A stretch of DNA of 64,000 nucleotides, taken from NCBI RefSeq assembly GCF_004664715.2, contig NC_051071.1, positions 34,684,030 to 34,748,029 of the forward strand, in the 5' to 3' direction. The position numbers and the translations under genes were made by a program. Positions 45,385-56,215 of the stretch are shown here, in pieces. The notes under the pieces were generated by a model. It saw only the letters and a list, made by a program, of their open reading frames with translations. It had not been told where the DNA came from and did not search any database. Within the stretch, counting starts at the first letter, position 1; every line of letters begins with the position of its first letter. This stretch comes from Peromyscus leucopus. Taxonomy: Eukaryota; Chordata; Mammalia; Rodentia; Cricetidae.

Positions 45385-46005
45385 TTTTTTGAAGCAGGGT
45401 TTCTCTATATGTATCCCTGGCTGTCCTGGAACTCTCTCTGTAGAGCAAGTTGGCCTTGAACTCACAGAGATCTTCCCGTTTCTGCCTTCTAAGTTCTGGG
45501 ATATAATTGAATATTATTTTAAGGTTTGTTACTTTTGTTTATGTTGCATTTGTTTAACTTGTGAAGCTGTGTTTTGCCTGTCTAAAACACCCGATTGTCT
45601 AATAAAGAACTGAATAGCCAATAGCAAGGCAGGAGAAAGGATAGGCGGGGCTGGCAGGCAGAGAGAATATATAGAGGGAGAAATCTGACAGGAGAAAGAA
45701 GGAGCCAGAGAAGGAGGAGGACATCAGGGGCCATCCATCCATCTGCATAACCAGCAATAGAGTAAAAAAAAAAAAAAGGTATACAAAATTAGAGAAAGGT
45801 AAAAGCCCAGAAGCAAAAGACAGATGGGATAATTTAAACTTAAGAGAAACTGGCAAGAAACAAGCCAAGCTAAGGGCGGACATTTAAAAATAAGCCTCTG
45901 TGTGTGATTTATTTGGGAGCTGGGTGGCTGCCCCCCAAAAAAGATTAAATAACAACAACAAAAACATTGGTATTTAAGGTATGCATCACTACTGCCCAGC
46001 TTCCA
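45385..46005 (-). repeat. old B1 SINE split by an LTR
   Basis: Reverse B1 from 'gaagcagggtttctctatat' to 'gttctgggatata' at about 45507. The missing tail appears at 45967-46005 as 'ttaaggtatgcatcactact' and 'gcccagc'. Removing the LTR restores the usual B1 order. Confidence 0.8.
45508..45966 (+). mobile_element. mys-like solo LTR nested in a B1
   Basis: About 459 bp from 'tgaatattattttaaggttt' to '...aaaaaca', just before B1 sequence resumes. It contains 'ctaataaagaactgaatagc', 'gataggcggggctggcaggc', a TATA-like 'gagaatatatagaggg' (about 45664-45679) and 'tgatttatttgggagctggg', and shares several blocks with the LTR at 3472. No internal region. The flanks do not give a clean TSD. The 94- and 108-codon minus-strand frames across it are chance. 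Confidence 0.75.
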
Positions 46006-46436
46006 CGGATATATTTTTTTAATGTACAAAGTTGCTTTAATTGGTATCAAATGATGAATTACATATACAGTAAAGAATTACTTAAAAAATGAATCTTGTT
46101 TTGATTGATTTTCAATTATGTTAAATTTGTATCCATTTATCTATCTATCTACCTACCTACCCATCTATTTGTGTATGACTAGATTTGCATAAGAGTTTCG
46201 TAGGTGCAAATGTGTCATAGAAAGAGTTTAAGAAGCCCAGCTGTAACTGAGCCATGTGGTAGTTACAGTTTTCCCTTTGAAGGTCATTCATATGATTTCA
46301 ACAGTGGATGATATTTTTTAAAAATCATTACTAAACCACAATGTAAACATGAGAAAATGCAACACATTCATCATTTCCAGTGTTGATTTCTTAGTGCTCC
46401 TTTCTGAAGTATCTATTCGTACTTGAAATGCTCTTT
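46006..46436. other. AT-rich DNA, nothing recognised
   Basis: Short (CTAT)/(CTAC) stretch at 46137-46165. No gene. Confidence 0.5.
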
Positions 46437-46453
46437 AAAAATTGGAGTGTCCC

Positions 46454-46602
46454 CAGCCGGGCGGTGGTGGCGCACGCCTTTAATCCCAGCACTCGGGAGG
46501 CAGAGGCAGGCGGATCTCTGTGAGTTCGAGGCCAGCCTGGGCTACCAAGTGAGCTCCAGGAAAGGCGCAAAACTACGCAGAGAAACCCTGTCTCGAAAAA
46601 CC

Positions 46603-46625
<23 letters not shown>
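46454..46625 (+). repeat. young B1 SINE
   Basis: 'gccgggcggtggtggcgcac' to a ~28 base A-tail. Perfect 17 bp TSD 'aaaaattggagtgtccc' (46437-46453 and 46626-46642). The 99-codon frame 46423-46722 is a B1 translation. Confidence 0.97.
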
Positions 46626-46633
<8 letters not shown>

Positions 46634-46642
46634 GAGTGTCCC

Positions 46643-46996
46643 TGCTATGTGTTTGTTCTAGTTGTGTCCATATCTGCAGGCTGGGTCACTTGCCTGTCAG
46701 TGAGCAAAGCTGGTCTTCCTAGGTTGTCTATTTCCTCATTGCAGGCTGAAACCATGGGCTCAAAAGCACAGACTCCAAACTCAAGTTTTACACAACCAAT
46801 TATTTAGAAATCAAGCACAACAGGCAAATCTTTAGCTGTTTCAAGCCCACCTGGTTTTCATATCCTGTAACATTGTATCTAATAGCTGTTGATGTAAGAG
46901 GGTCTTATGGTCAAGTTCCAGGCTGCATCTCCCCTTCCAATCTGATGCTTCCTGACACGGACTTTCTGCTGTGCTGTTGAACCTGCCTCCCCAAGG
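46643..46996. other. single-copy DNA, nothing recognised
   Basis: No gene or clear repeat. Confidence 0.5.
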
Positions 46997-47002
46997 AAGT
47001 TC

Positions 47003-47495
47003 TGTAGCATGAATCTTAAATGGTCTTATTCATAAGAACAAACCTGGAGCCAGGTATTGGGGTGAATGCTGGAAGATCAGAGAACCAGAGCAAGTCACAG
47101 CTTCCTCACCTTGTCAACTCCTCAGCTGATCCTGTTTCCTCAGACTGGGAGCTTCTGTGTCCTCATCCCAATGGCTCTCAGTTGAACTGCTGCTAGAAGC
47201 CTAAAAGCTTAACCAGCCAAATGCTGCTAGTTTCTGGTCTTCACTCCTTATATATCTTTCTGCCTTCTGCCATCACTCCCTGGGATTAAAGGCTCGCTTT
47301 CTGGGATTAAAGGTATTAGTCACCATGCTTGGCTGTATCCTTGAACAGATGGATTTCTGCCTCTGGAATGCTAGGATTAAAGGTGTGTGCTACCACTGCC
47401 TGTCCTCTATGTTTAATATTGTGGCTGTTTTCTTCTCTGACCACAGATAAGTTTATTAGCATGCACAATATTTTGGGGAACACAATACCACCACA
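47003..47495 (-). mobile_element. solo LTR (~490 bp family) with perfect 6 bp TSD
   Basis: 493 bp from 'tgtagcatgaatcttaaatg' to 'acacaataccaccaca'. The hexamer 'aagttc' stands on both sides (46997-47002 and 47496-47501). Highly similar along its length to 28779-29278 and, in reverse, to 19837-20324. Carries the same B1-like modules ('gggattaaaggtgtgtgcta') and, on the minus strand, the TATA-like stretch. A translated fragment (47329-47532 plus) reads B1-like sequence only. Confidence 0.88.
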
Positions 47496-47501
47496 AAGTT
47501 C

Positions 47502-49584
47502 CCTTCCCCTCCTACTTACTGTGGCCCCCTGACCATGATAGTCTCATACTGTGAGACTTTTTCCCAAGTCACATCATACTGCTCCCTCTAAAGGAAAGAA
47601 GATCCAGAATTTAGGACATAGACTGAATGTTGTCAAGGAGTGAACCACATCTATTTTACTTGCTTCATTGTCATTCTCTAAAAATGCACAGCAAAAAATG
47701 TTCAGTACCTACATTCTTGCTGGTTTTTGCCACGTTATCTGAAGAGATTTCTTAGCCACATTTCTGGGCAACACAGAAAGAGCCACAGTCACATTGTTCT
47801 TTATCAGAGTGACAATGTGATTAAAAGAGTATGATTGTAACAACTGAGGAAGACATTTAAAAAATGTAAAGTCTATTATTTTTGCTTGCGATCTTAACTT
47901 CACAAAGTAGATTAGAATACCTCTCAGTGCTGTTTTATCTTTAATCCTCCTTCATCTATTTTTCTTCACATGTACACTGGTTCAACTCTCTGCATCTCTA
48001 CACTTCCTTGAAGAATTACTTTCCAGCCTTGATTTTTTCCCACCCATACCCCTGCCCACACAATCCCATTCTTATCTGCTCACTACTGTGAACATTCTCA
48101 GGGTGCCTCTTAGCAGCAATGATTTTACTCAGAAGTCAGGAAAAGGAAGAATTGGCATATAGAAACCCTCATACACTGGTAATGATTATCCATGCCAGGG
48201 CTGCCTTCTGTCTTCTTAGGGTCACAGCCTGACCAATGGTCAGACCAATTCTCATGTTAATCTTTGTGTTCCCCTCAAGAGCTAACACCAGATTCAGCTT
48301 CTAGGGATCCCCCAGTAGTTGTTCTTACTATGTGAGCAAAACAGGCTCTTCCACACTTGTTTGTCTCTGATTTTGTTATAGAAAATTCCCAGATTGTCTT
48401 TCGAATCGTTTCTGCCTATCGTGATGGGAAGCAAAGTTCAAAATGTAGATACTGAAATACTACCCCCCCTGACTTTGGAAATAGTATAAGCAACTGAATT
48501 TATTTTTTCTTTCACAGAGAGATCCTTTAATAAGTGGGAAAAAAAGTTTAAAGTGGCTGCTTTCTGACTCAGGCAGAAAAACAGGAACCAATGACATTTT
48601 GGGTGTAATTTTAAAGAGGAAAAGAAGGGTAGGTCTGTGTTAGAATGGAGTAGGACGTGATGGTAAAGGAGTCAGGGGATAAGGGAGAAGGGGAAGGGGA
48701 CAAAGGAAAGGGGCAGGGGTATTTGTCCTGGAGGGATAAAGTACTGCCTCTGGATAGAGAGGAGACAGGCATGGTGCAAGTGCATTTATTCTAAGTATGT
48801 TCTTCAGCTTTCACACATAAGTGCATTTGCTGGTAAGGTTTTAATACAAAGGAAATCCTTGTGATTGGAAGTCAGTTTCCTTGACTAAAAATAATCTCAT
48901 TGACAACCAGGCTGCATCTCTCAGGGTCAGACTTGCATAAAGTCGAAAGAAGGAACATGGAGATCAAGGAGATTTCACTTCAATGTTGCTTCTAAGAAAA
49001 TCAACCCATTCTGAAACAAAGCATGTGCCCATGCTTTCAACTTTGCTAAACATTTCAATATGGTTTTTGTTATAAGCTATGACCTGATTTCTCTGACCTA
49101 TCTTTGTAAAGGAAGAAAATCTTTTTGTGTGCAGCTCAAAATTTTATAACTCAAGCTTATTATCAAGGGATCATTACATTCTTTAAAATGGAGACATACA
49201 GATTGTAACAAAATTAATGGTATATGGAGTGGGAAGGACTTACAATGTATGGAAATCTTATACCCAAATCATGGATAATGTGACAGCATCTTCTCAAAGA
49301 TAAATATTTACCTGTTGCTAAAGAGTGTTGAATACTGAGATAGAAGTCCTTTGATCCAGACAGTCACAGCATTCTGGGCCAGCCACAAGAGTTCTATCTC
49401 ATAGCATCCTCAGGGATGGATCTGTAGCAAAGCACACCATAGCATCCCTTAAAACTCTGATCAGAATAGGGAATGGAAGGTGTTGTGAAATGAGATCACT
49501 GAAAGAAGATTACTGAGAGAATGAGGGTGATAGAAGTAGCAGAGTCAGGTAGATGCTCTTTCAAAGACCATGTCATGAACAGGC
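47502..49584. other. single-copy DNA, nothing recognised
   Basis: About 2.1 kb without a recognisable gene. 48010-48070 is pyrimidine-rich and might be a decayed L2 piece. A purine-rich segment lies at 48660-48720. Confidence 0.45.
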
Positions 49585-49745
49585 TACACGAACTCAAACT
49601 TGGTTAATTCATTTAATCTCCCAACTTTATTTTCAGACTCCACAAAGCAAAGCTCATAACACTTCCCCTCTTAGGATTGCTGTGAACTAGAAATGAGATA
49701 AGTGGAGAATGCCTGGCATAGCACCAGGCACAGTTTCCCTTTCCT
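49585..49745 (+). repeat. MIR SINE relic
   Basis: 'cttggttaattcatttaatc', 'ttcagactccacaaagcaaa', 'ggattgctgtgaactagaaa' and 'agaatgcctggcatagcacc' match the MIR 3' half. Confidence 0.7.
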
Positions 49746-50082
49746 CGGCTCCTAATGAAAGTGATTTGGGCAAGGCTTGTATCCTTTTCTATTTCCAAGA
49801 TACTATTCTACTCTCTGCCTATCTGCCTTTCTTTCCCGAGTCTTCTTGGCTAGAATATATCCCTTCCCCCCTCCATTCAGATAGTTGAGGTTCAGGTTAC
49901 ATTCCATCTTCCTACTAAATGAAAATCTTCAATGTTTGTCAAAACCCACTGGTCTCTCTTTCTTTAAAGCAACTGTAACAGATGAATACAATTTATGTTC
50001 TTTGAGTGTCTACCATGTTGGAGATGTTCCATATATTATCTCAGGAAACTGTATCAAATATCTGTTACTTTATACATAATTT
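49746..50082. other. single-copy DNA, nothing recognised
   Basis: No gene or clear repeat. Confidence 0.5.
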
Positions 50083-50097
50083 AAGATTAGAAGCTCA

Positions 50098-50249
50098 CCC
50101 CCCCCATCCCCACCTCCTCCAAGTGGGGTGAGAGGATGTAGGACAGGGGAATCTGTGGTTGGTATGTAAAAGGAATAGAAAATCTCTTAATAAAAAATAA
50201 TAATTAAAAAAATAAAGAACACCGATCTAGCCAGTGGTCACACACACAA
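50098..50249 (+). mobile_element. very short L1 insertion with inverted 5' part and extra 3' sequence
   Basis: A 152 bp insert between perfect 15 bp direct repeats 'aagattagaagctca' (50083-50097 and 50250-50264). The middle, about 50125-50217, is forward L1 3' end ('ggggaatctgtggttggtat', 'aatctcttaataaaaaataa'). The first ~26 bp are C-rich ('catccccacctcctccaag'), the reverse complement of the G-rich L1 3' UTR segment seen at about 38322-38345. About 30 bp of non-L1 sequence ('accgatctagccagtggtca' and a CA-rich end) lies between the A-rich tail and the right TSD. Confidence 0.85.
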
Positions 50250-50264
50250 AAGATTAGAAGCTCA

Positions 50265-52149
50265 GAGAGATCATAAGTAGTACATAGAGAATTTAATTCG
50301 TCTGCTGACTACAAAGTGGAGGTCTTTCTTGACAATGTTATTTGAACAAAATAAGAGTAATTCATGTTTATCAACATTTTCCCATTGGAATAAAAAGCCT
50401 CCTACTTATGTGGGGTCATCTTGCTAGGGTAACAGGAGCCCCTGAGACACCCACTTGGAGCTCAGGGTCATCATGACCTGTACAGAATGTCAGTGATTGA
50501 TGAAGTCACACCTTTTTCATGTTTGGAGGTTTTGAAGCTTGGGAAAGACTGTTTTTATTTGTGCTTTAAGTAGGTACTAGCCTCTTGAAACTAGGTAAAA
50601 AAGACAAGCTACCAACTAAACAGGGCAGACTCAGCTATTTTTAGTATGAATTCTCATTTCCTCCTTGGTAAGCTCATTTGTTCTTATTATACCTACTCAG
50701 GATTCTGAAAAATTTAAATTACAGTTTTATCAAGCACAAAACACAATATCTTAGATCGTTAGCACCAAGCAGAGATGAGCAATACTGATTGGGTATTTTA
50801 CTTTTCTTATTAGAATATGGAAGTTCGAAAACATTAAGAGAACCGCTCTAATTTCCATATGCTCTTATTTTTCTGTATGTGTGTTTTGGCTAGTGTCCTG
50901 GTCCTTTCATCTAGCCTTCTCCCCCTAACATTAGCTGACAGAGGGATTGTAGACAGAGATTGCACCACGGCCTTTGTTCTACTTCCGGTTCTGGACTCAC
51001 AGTAGACGTTTAATGTGAAGACACGAGCTAGAGCTGCTGACAAGCGGTAGCAGTGCTTCAGGTGCAAGAGAAGAAAAAATAAACACTGCTAAGCAGGGAA
51101 GTGTGCTACCTGCCAGAGCATGCCAGCGTGCTTATGTTTGGGATTAACTAACTAACTAACTAAATTTCTGCCGGGTATAGCCCTAGTAAATCAACACAGC
51201 TGTGATGAAGTGAAACTATTTTGACCAGGTCATGTTCTTGGCCCTAAATGCTTTATCTCTGTCTTGCCTGGTTTCTGACTTTTAAAAGATCCCATGTTGA
51301 TTATGAATTTTCTCACTATCTACCAATTAGAATTTTGTTCTCTCCTTTGGATATCCAAAAATATTTCACATTTTTCCTTCTCTCTCATCTTTCCCTCCTA
51401 TTCCTACTTCACTCTATTCTACTGCATCTGGTTTCTGCTTTGTTTCTTGCTTGATTAACAGACTAGCCACAGAATGGCCATGACTCTTGGCTGACAAGTT
51501 GATAAGCCTGCATTTAGAAAGGCGTTAACTTTTCTATTAAAATAAAAAAAAAATTCCCAAGATTTTTTTTTTTTGGCCAGAAACAGCCCAAAGAGTAGAC
51601 TTATCAGAATAGCAGGGATACACGTTAAGATACAAAATTAATTTTCATTAATTTATTAAAATCTATTTACATACAACCTACAATTATAGTTGACAGTATG
51701 TCGGGAGAGTGATAAGGTGGTCTCAGTCCACAGGAATTGAAAGTTCAGTGAATAAAACACTGCAGAGACTGAGAGGTGCTCAGCAATTTCATCTGTCCCC
51801 AAATCTCCAGGGAAACCACGATTCTCATCCCCTTTACTATTAAGTGAGGAACATGTGACTATTTCATACCAATGGAATATTGAAGACATAGCCTTAAGGC
51901 ATAGCTCTCTTCACAGTTTATGTGGCTGGCCATGTCATGATGCACTTACATGATAGAAAGCACCTGGATCCCTGAGTGACCGGAGGAGAGTTTCAGGCTT
52001 TAAGGTTTAATATGCTTTAAGGATGTTTAATCACAGGGCATAGTTTTAAGCATTATCATCACTGGATTAATGCAGAAGAGATGTTGTAGAAGTTGGATGG
52101 CAGAATGTAGGACCAGTTGGGATTATTCACTTTTATTTGCATATGTGTG
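50265..52149. other. AT-rich single-copy DNA
   Basis: No gene or clear repeat. An (AACT)n stretch lies at 51146-51163. The 77-codon minus-strand frames at 50834-51067 and 51656-51889 show no motif. Confidence 0.5.
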
Positions 52150-52700
52150 TCTAAAACGTATCAATTAAGATATTCTAATGGAATGTAAAATTATATATGT
52201 TTATTATGTATAACATGATGTTTTAAAGTATGTATACATCATTAAGTGTGGCTCATTGATGAAGGTACTATGTCACATATTTTTCATTTTTTGGAGTGGA
52301 ACACAGCTTCTACTTTCAGCACTTCTAAAGAAGTGTATACTATTATATAATAATGTATACAATACTCTCAATACCATATTCACAGTATTCTTGAATACTC
52401 TCTTGAGCATATTCTTCATAACTTTAAACATGAATTATTTGATCAATATTCACCTTCAAACCACTCTAGCTATTGGAAATTATCATTCTACTTTCTTCTT
52501 CTATGAGATTAGTATTTTTATACCTTCCATCTGAATATGCTTAATTTTTTCCTGTGACTCATTTATTTCATTTCACATAATGTTCTTCAGCTTCATCTGT
52601 GCCATTGCAAATGAAACGTTTTCCTTCCTGTTTTACCTGAATAATGTTCTACTGGGTATGTGGGGGTACATATAACACATTTTCTCATCCATTCATGTGG
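52150..52700 (-). repeat. ancient L1 (L1M-type) relic
   Basis: 'gtatacatcattaagtgtgg', 'cattctactttcttcttcta', 'catttcacataatgttcttc', 'agcttcatctgtgccattgc' and 'cctgaataatgttctactgg' follow the familiar reverse-strand order of an old L1 3' region. The 92-codon frame inside is not a gene. Confidence 0.65.
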
Positions 52701-53964
52701 TGTGCTGTGGAATGGAATTTGGATGGAAGGAGAGGTGCTTCCCAAACCTATGGAATTTGAACAACACATCAGTGGGTTCCACTCAGTCTGTACGAACAGT
52801 GAAGGAAGGGTCTTTAAACTCATGATTTCATAGAGGTTATAACAACACACTAGTCCAAAGTAATTGGTTTGTTAGAAAGTTGGCTATGTGATTGTACAAA
52901 TAATTGCGTTATCAATGTACAAACATATGTATAAATAATATATATATTTATTTATTACTATGAATTCATTTTAGTAACCTTTATGACAGTATGGTCTTGT
53001 TCAATATGACTGTCAGAGAATCATCAGCTCATTCATCTTCTCTCTAGAAACTGGTGGCATTTTGAGTATACTACAGTAAAGAAGCCTAGATGATAGAATC
53101 CACTCAATTGCAAATTAGAGAATAAATAGCCTAAGGGCTCAAATAAGAAAGAAAAGCCTTCTGACTCATAGCAGTCAACACTGAGGTATGATTGCCTGCT
53201 CTCTTGTTCTCTTTTTAACAGGCTCCTTAGTTTTGCCTTCTTCATTATTCTCTCACAGCTTTATTTTCATGAGTCTTTGTTCATGATAGAATCTGGGTGT
53301 AAGGGTTAGGGTTGTTCTGGATGATTCCATACAACACAACAATCATAGGAAGAGAAGTTAATATCCCAGTCCTTCAAATAATAACCCTTGGAGCCTTGTG
53401 ACCAGATTCATTCTAGGGCAGATGCAATACTCTGATTTGCTTTAGCATGAATTTCATTGGGAGTTAGTACAGATCATTGGAATTCAGCCAGTTTAGACCC
53501 AGTGCATTTGCCAAATGGTAGAAGAATAAATGGTTTGATGTATAGATGCAAGTCAAGTGAAAGTTAGTGCTCAGTGGATGTTTTGGATGTTTCTAAATTC
53601 AAGTATTTTGCTTGGCTTGACTAAAAGGGAAGAAGGCACAGTGACTAGTCATATTCCTGTCTACCGGATAGCTCTCCTCTTTCATAATATGCTGCCCCGT
53701 CCCTGTGACCTTGACACCATTCATAGCCTCAAACATGTTTACAGTAAATGCCTTTCCACATGACAAGTTCCTGAATAATATTCATGCAGGGTATGAGCTC
53801 GACTTTAAGAAAATAAATTTCAATGCCTTTTGTTTTTGGAGGTCATTGCTAAGACCCTCTCCCTGACCTCTGTCATTTTAACCAACTGGATGTTTGCTGT
53901 AAACTGAGAAGTTTCATAGATTTGTTAGTTTTTTTCCTGTAAAAAATCTTTTCTCTGCCTTTCC
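52701..53964. other. single-copy DNA, nothing recognised
   Basis: Includes 'taagggttagggttg' near 53299, only two telomere-like units. No gene seen. Confidence 0.5.
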
Positions 53965-54210
53965 TTTGTGTTACTTTTCTATTGCTGCTGTAGCTATTTA
54001 CTTAGTGCTTTAGTCTTACTTGGATAAAACTGAGCCGTTTCTGGGACTACATTTCTATTTAGATGTTCTAGAGCAGACTCTGATTCTTGAGGTCCTGGTA
54101 TATAGGTCCTATTTTCCTTGGCTATCCATGGAGGGTGAGCCTGGCTTTCAAAGGCTACTTACTACATGTCTTGAATTTGACTTCCTGCTTTCATGTTCAA
54201 AGCCAGGTAC
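53965..54210 (-). repeat. MaLR/MLT1-like relic
   Basis: 'tgtgttacttttctattgct' and 'gctgtagctatttacttagt' match the reverse 3' end of an MLT1-like LTR. The remainder is decayed. Confidence 0.5.
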
Positions 54211-54483
54211 AACAAGTTTCCTGAGTTGCATGCTTATGTAACATAACAGGAAAAACCCAAACAAACAAACAACAACAAAGAACAAAATCCAAAGTAGTCT
54301 TGCCTTCTTAGTGGTCAGTTAATTAACAATTAGTAATTCTATCCATGTAACAATGTTTTCATTGTTTTGGAGTTAGGATGTACACAATCTGGTGAATCAT
54401 TATTATTCTTATCATTATCATTATCATTCTGAAGTATCTAAATGTACTTCAGTATGCAAGTACACACATACACACACATACAC

Positions 54484-54485
<2 letters not shown>

Positions 54486-54536
<51 letters not shown>
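54486..54536. repeat. (CA)25 microsatellite
   Basis: Nearly pure CA repeat. The Thr-His run in the overlapping frame is its translation. Confidence 0.97.
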
Positions 54537-54538
<2 letters not shown>

Positions 54539-55974
54539 ACACCTGGCTTACAGGTTTTTTACCCCTTTTGAGAACTATTGAAATAAAAAAAATGGCCCTC
54601 TTTTTTGTTCTGTTTTACACAGAACACTTCTGACATTGACTGTCATTTTTTTTCTATACCATGTAGTCTCCATTTCTCTGTGGACATGAATTAGAAGTTC
54701 TACAATTCAATTTAGTTTGACACTGTCAACCTGACCTTAGCACCAGATTCCACAAATGAAATCCAGCAAGATGGCTTGTACTTCAGATGTCAACATCCTT
54801 CACTTTCTTCTGATGTCTGGCTGATCAGGAATTCTCTGATGTCTTTCATGTGTTTGACTACTTGCTAGAAAGGCCCACAAAACTCAAGCAAGTATTTCCG
54901 TATGTTTATCAGTTTATTATAACAGATTAAACTTACAGACCACCAGATGGGATAGATTCCAAGAGAAAGGCAGGGTGGAGAGGCATAGAGCCTCCTTGTC
55001 TTTTCTTGACAAATGTATTCCCAACACTTTGATTTACTTTTGAATTTTTAGAGTCTCTTGCATTAACCTAACTGATTAAATCACTGGTCACTGGTGAATC
55101 AATGACTGAAAATATATTGGCTTCCCTAGGAAACAGTCCACCCCCACACCCTATCTCCATTTTTCAGGTCTTTCCAAGGCACCTCACTGACATGAACTCA
55201 GAGGTGGTTGAAAGGGCTTGTTGTAAATAACAAACAATGAAAGTTGTTCCACTTATCTTTGCAGGAAAGATGCAAGTGTCACAAGGTATTTTCCTTTTGC
55301 TCTTATCACACAGGATATGACAAGGGCTTTAGAAGCTCTGTCCCCAAAGATGTGGAGATTAAGACTAAAACACGTATTTCTTGTGTTCCAGTATCCCAAC
55401 GAATCAAACCTTAATTTAGAATATGGATGTAGATCATATCCAAATGAACTCTGTTTTTGGTACAACCTCATTTCCTTTGATTATTATTTAGTGTTGATAC
55501 TACTGTGCTTTGCATTAGTTGAAGTGCTACTTGTTTTCAGGATTATATGCTAGCATGAAAAGTATTTTCCCTATGCAGGGTCATAGTTCTATTGTTTAAA
55601 AGTAAATTCTAGGTTATATAATATCTACAACCATACTTAAAAAAAAAACAGTCAAAAGATGCTTTCTGGCTCACGTTATCAACTGTTTTTCTAAGATTAA
55701 GGTTTTTCTTTTCAAACTATTTTATGCCTATTTGTGTGCATTTACTCCAACTACATCACTTTTCTTCTCAGAGCTCTAAATCAACTTTCAATTGCATTCT
55801 ATCTGAGTTGAAATGCTTTATTCAGTTGCTTAAAGGAATGAAAATGTTTCTTTGAGCTGCTTGAACCCTCGATAATGTTTGGCTGATGGCCACAGTATTA
55901 TACAAAAGAATTCTATACATCTCCTTGTGTATTTTGCTTCTAGATAATAGTCACCAATGCTTTGGGAATGGTAA
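54537..55974. other. AT-rich single-copy DNA
   Basis: No gene or clear repeat. The opposing frames 55253-55471 (minus) and 55317-55553 (plus) overlap and lack recognisable motifs. Confidence 0.5.
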
Positions 55975-56215
55975 CAATGTACCATGTATTTTATATAAGC
56001 TTTCTGCCTGAATTCCCACAACAGTGCTGTAGTGAGGAATATACACTATATTTGATTCTGTTTTATAGGAAATAGCAAAAGTACGGGGGGGGGGGGGGGC
56101 GGGGGGAGGAGAGCTAAAGTCACTTGCCCAGGGCCATATGGCTATGAAGTTTCAGTACAGAAACTTCAGTTTGCTATTTCTGTACCCTTACTATTAGGCT
56201 CTAAATGCCCCATGA
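55975..56215 (-). repeat. MIR SINE relic interrupted by a G-run
   Basis: 'tgaattcccacaacagtgct', 'gattctgttttataggaaat', then the G-run (G15 C G6, 56085-56106), then 'gctaaagtcacttgcccagg' and 'gccatatggctatgaag'. The order is that of the MIR complement, with the G-run in place of the middle. Confidence 0.75.

Noticed and set aside
53297..53313. Telomere-like 'taagggttagggttg'
   Set aside because: Only about two TTAGGG units, no longer array and no subtelomeric context.
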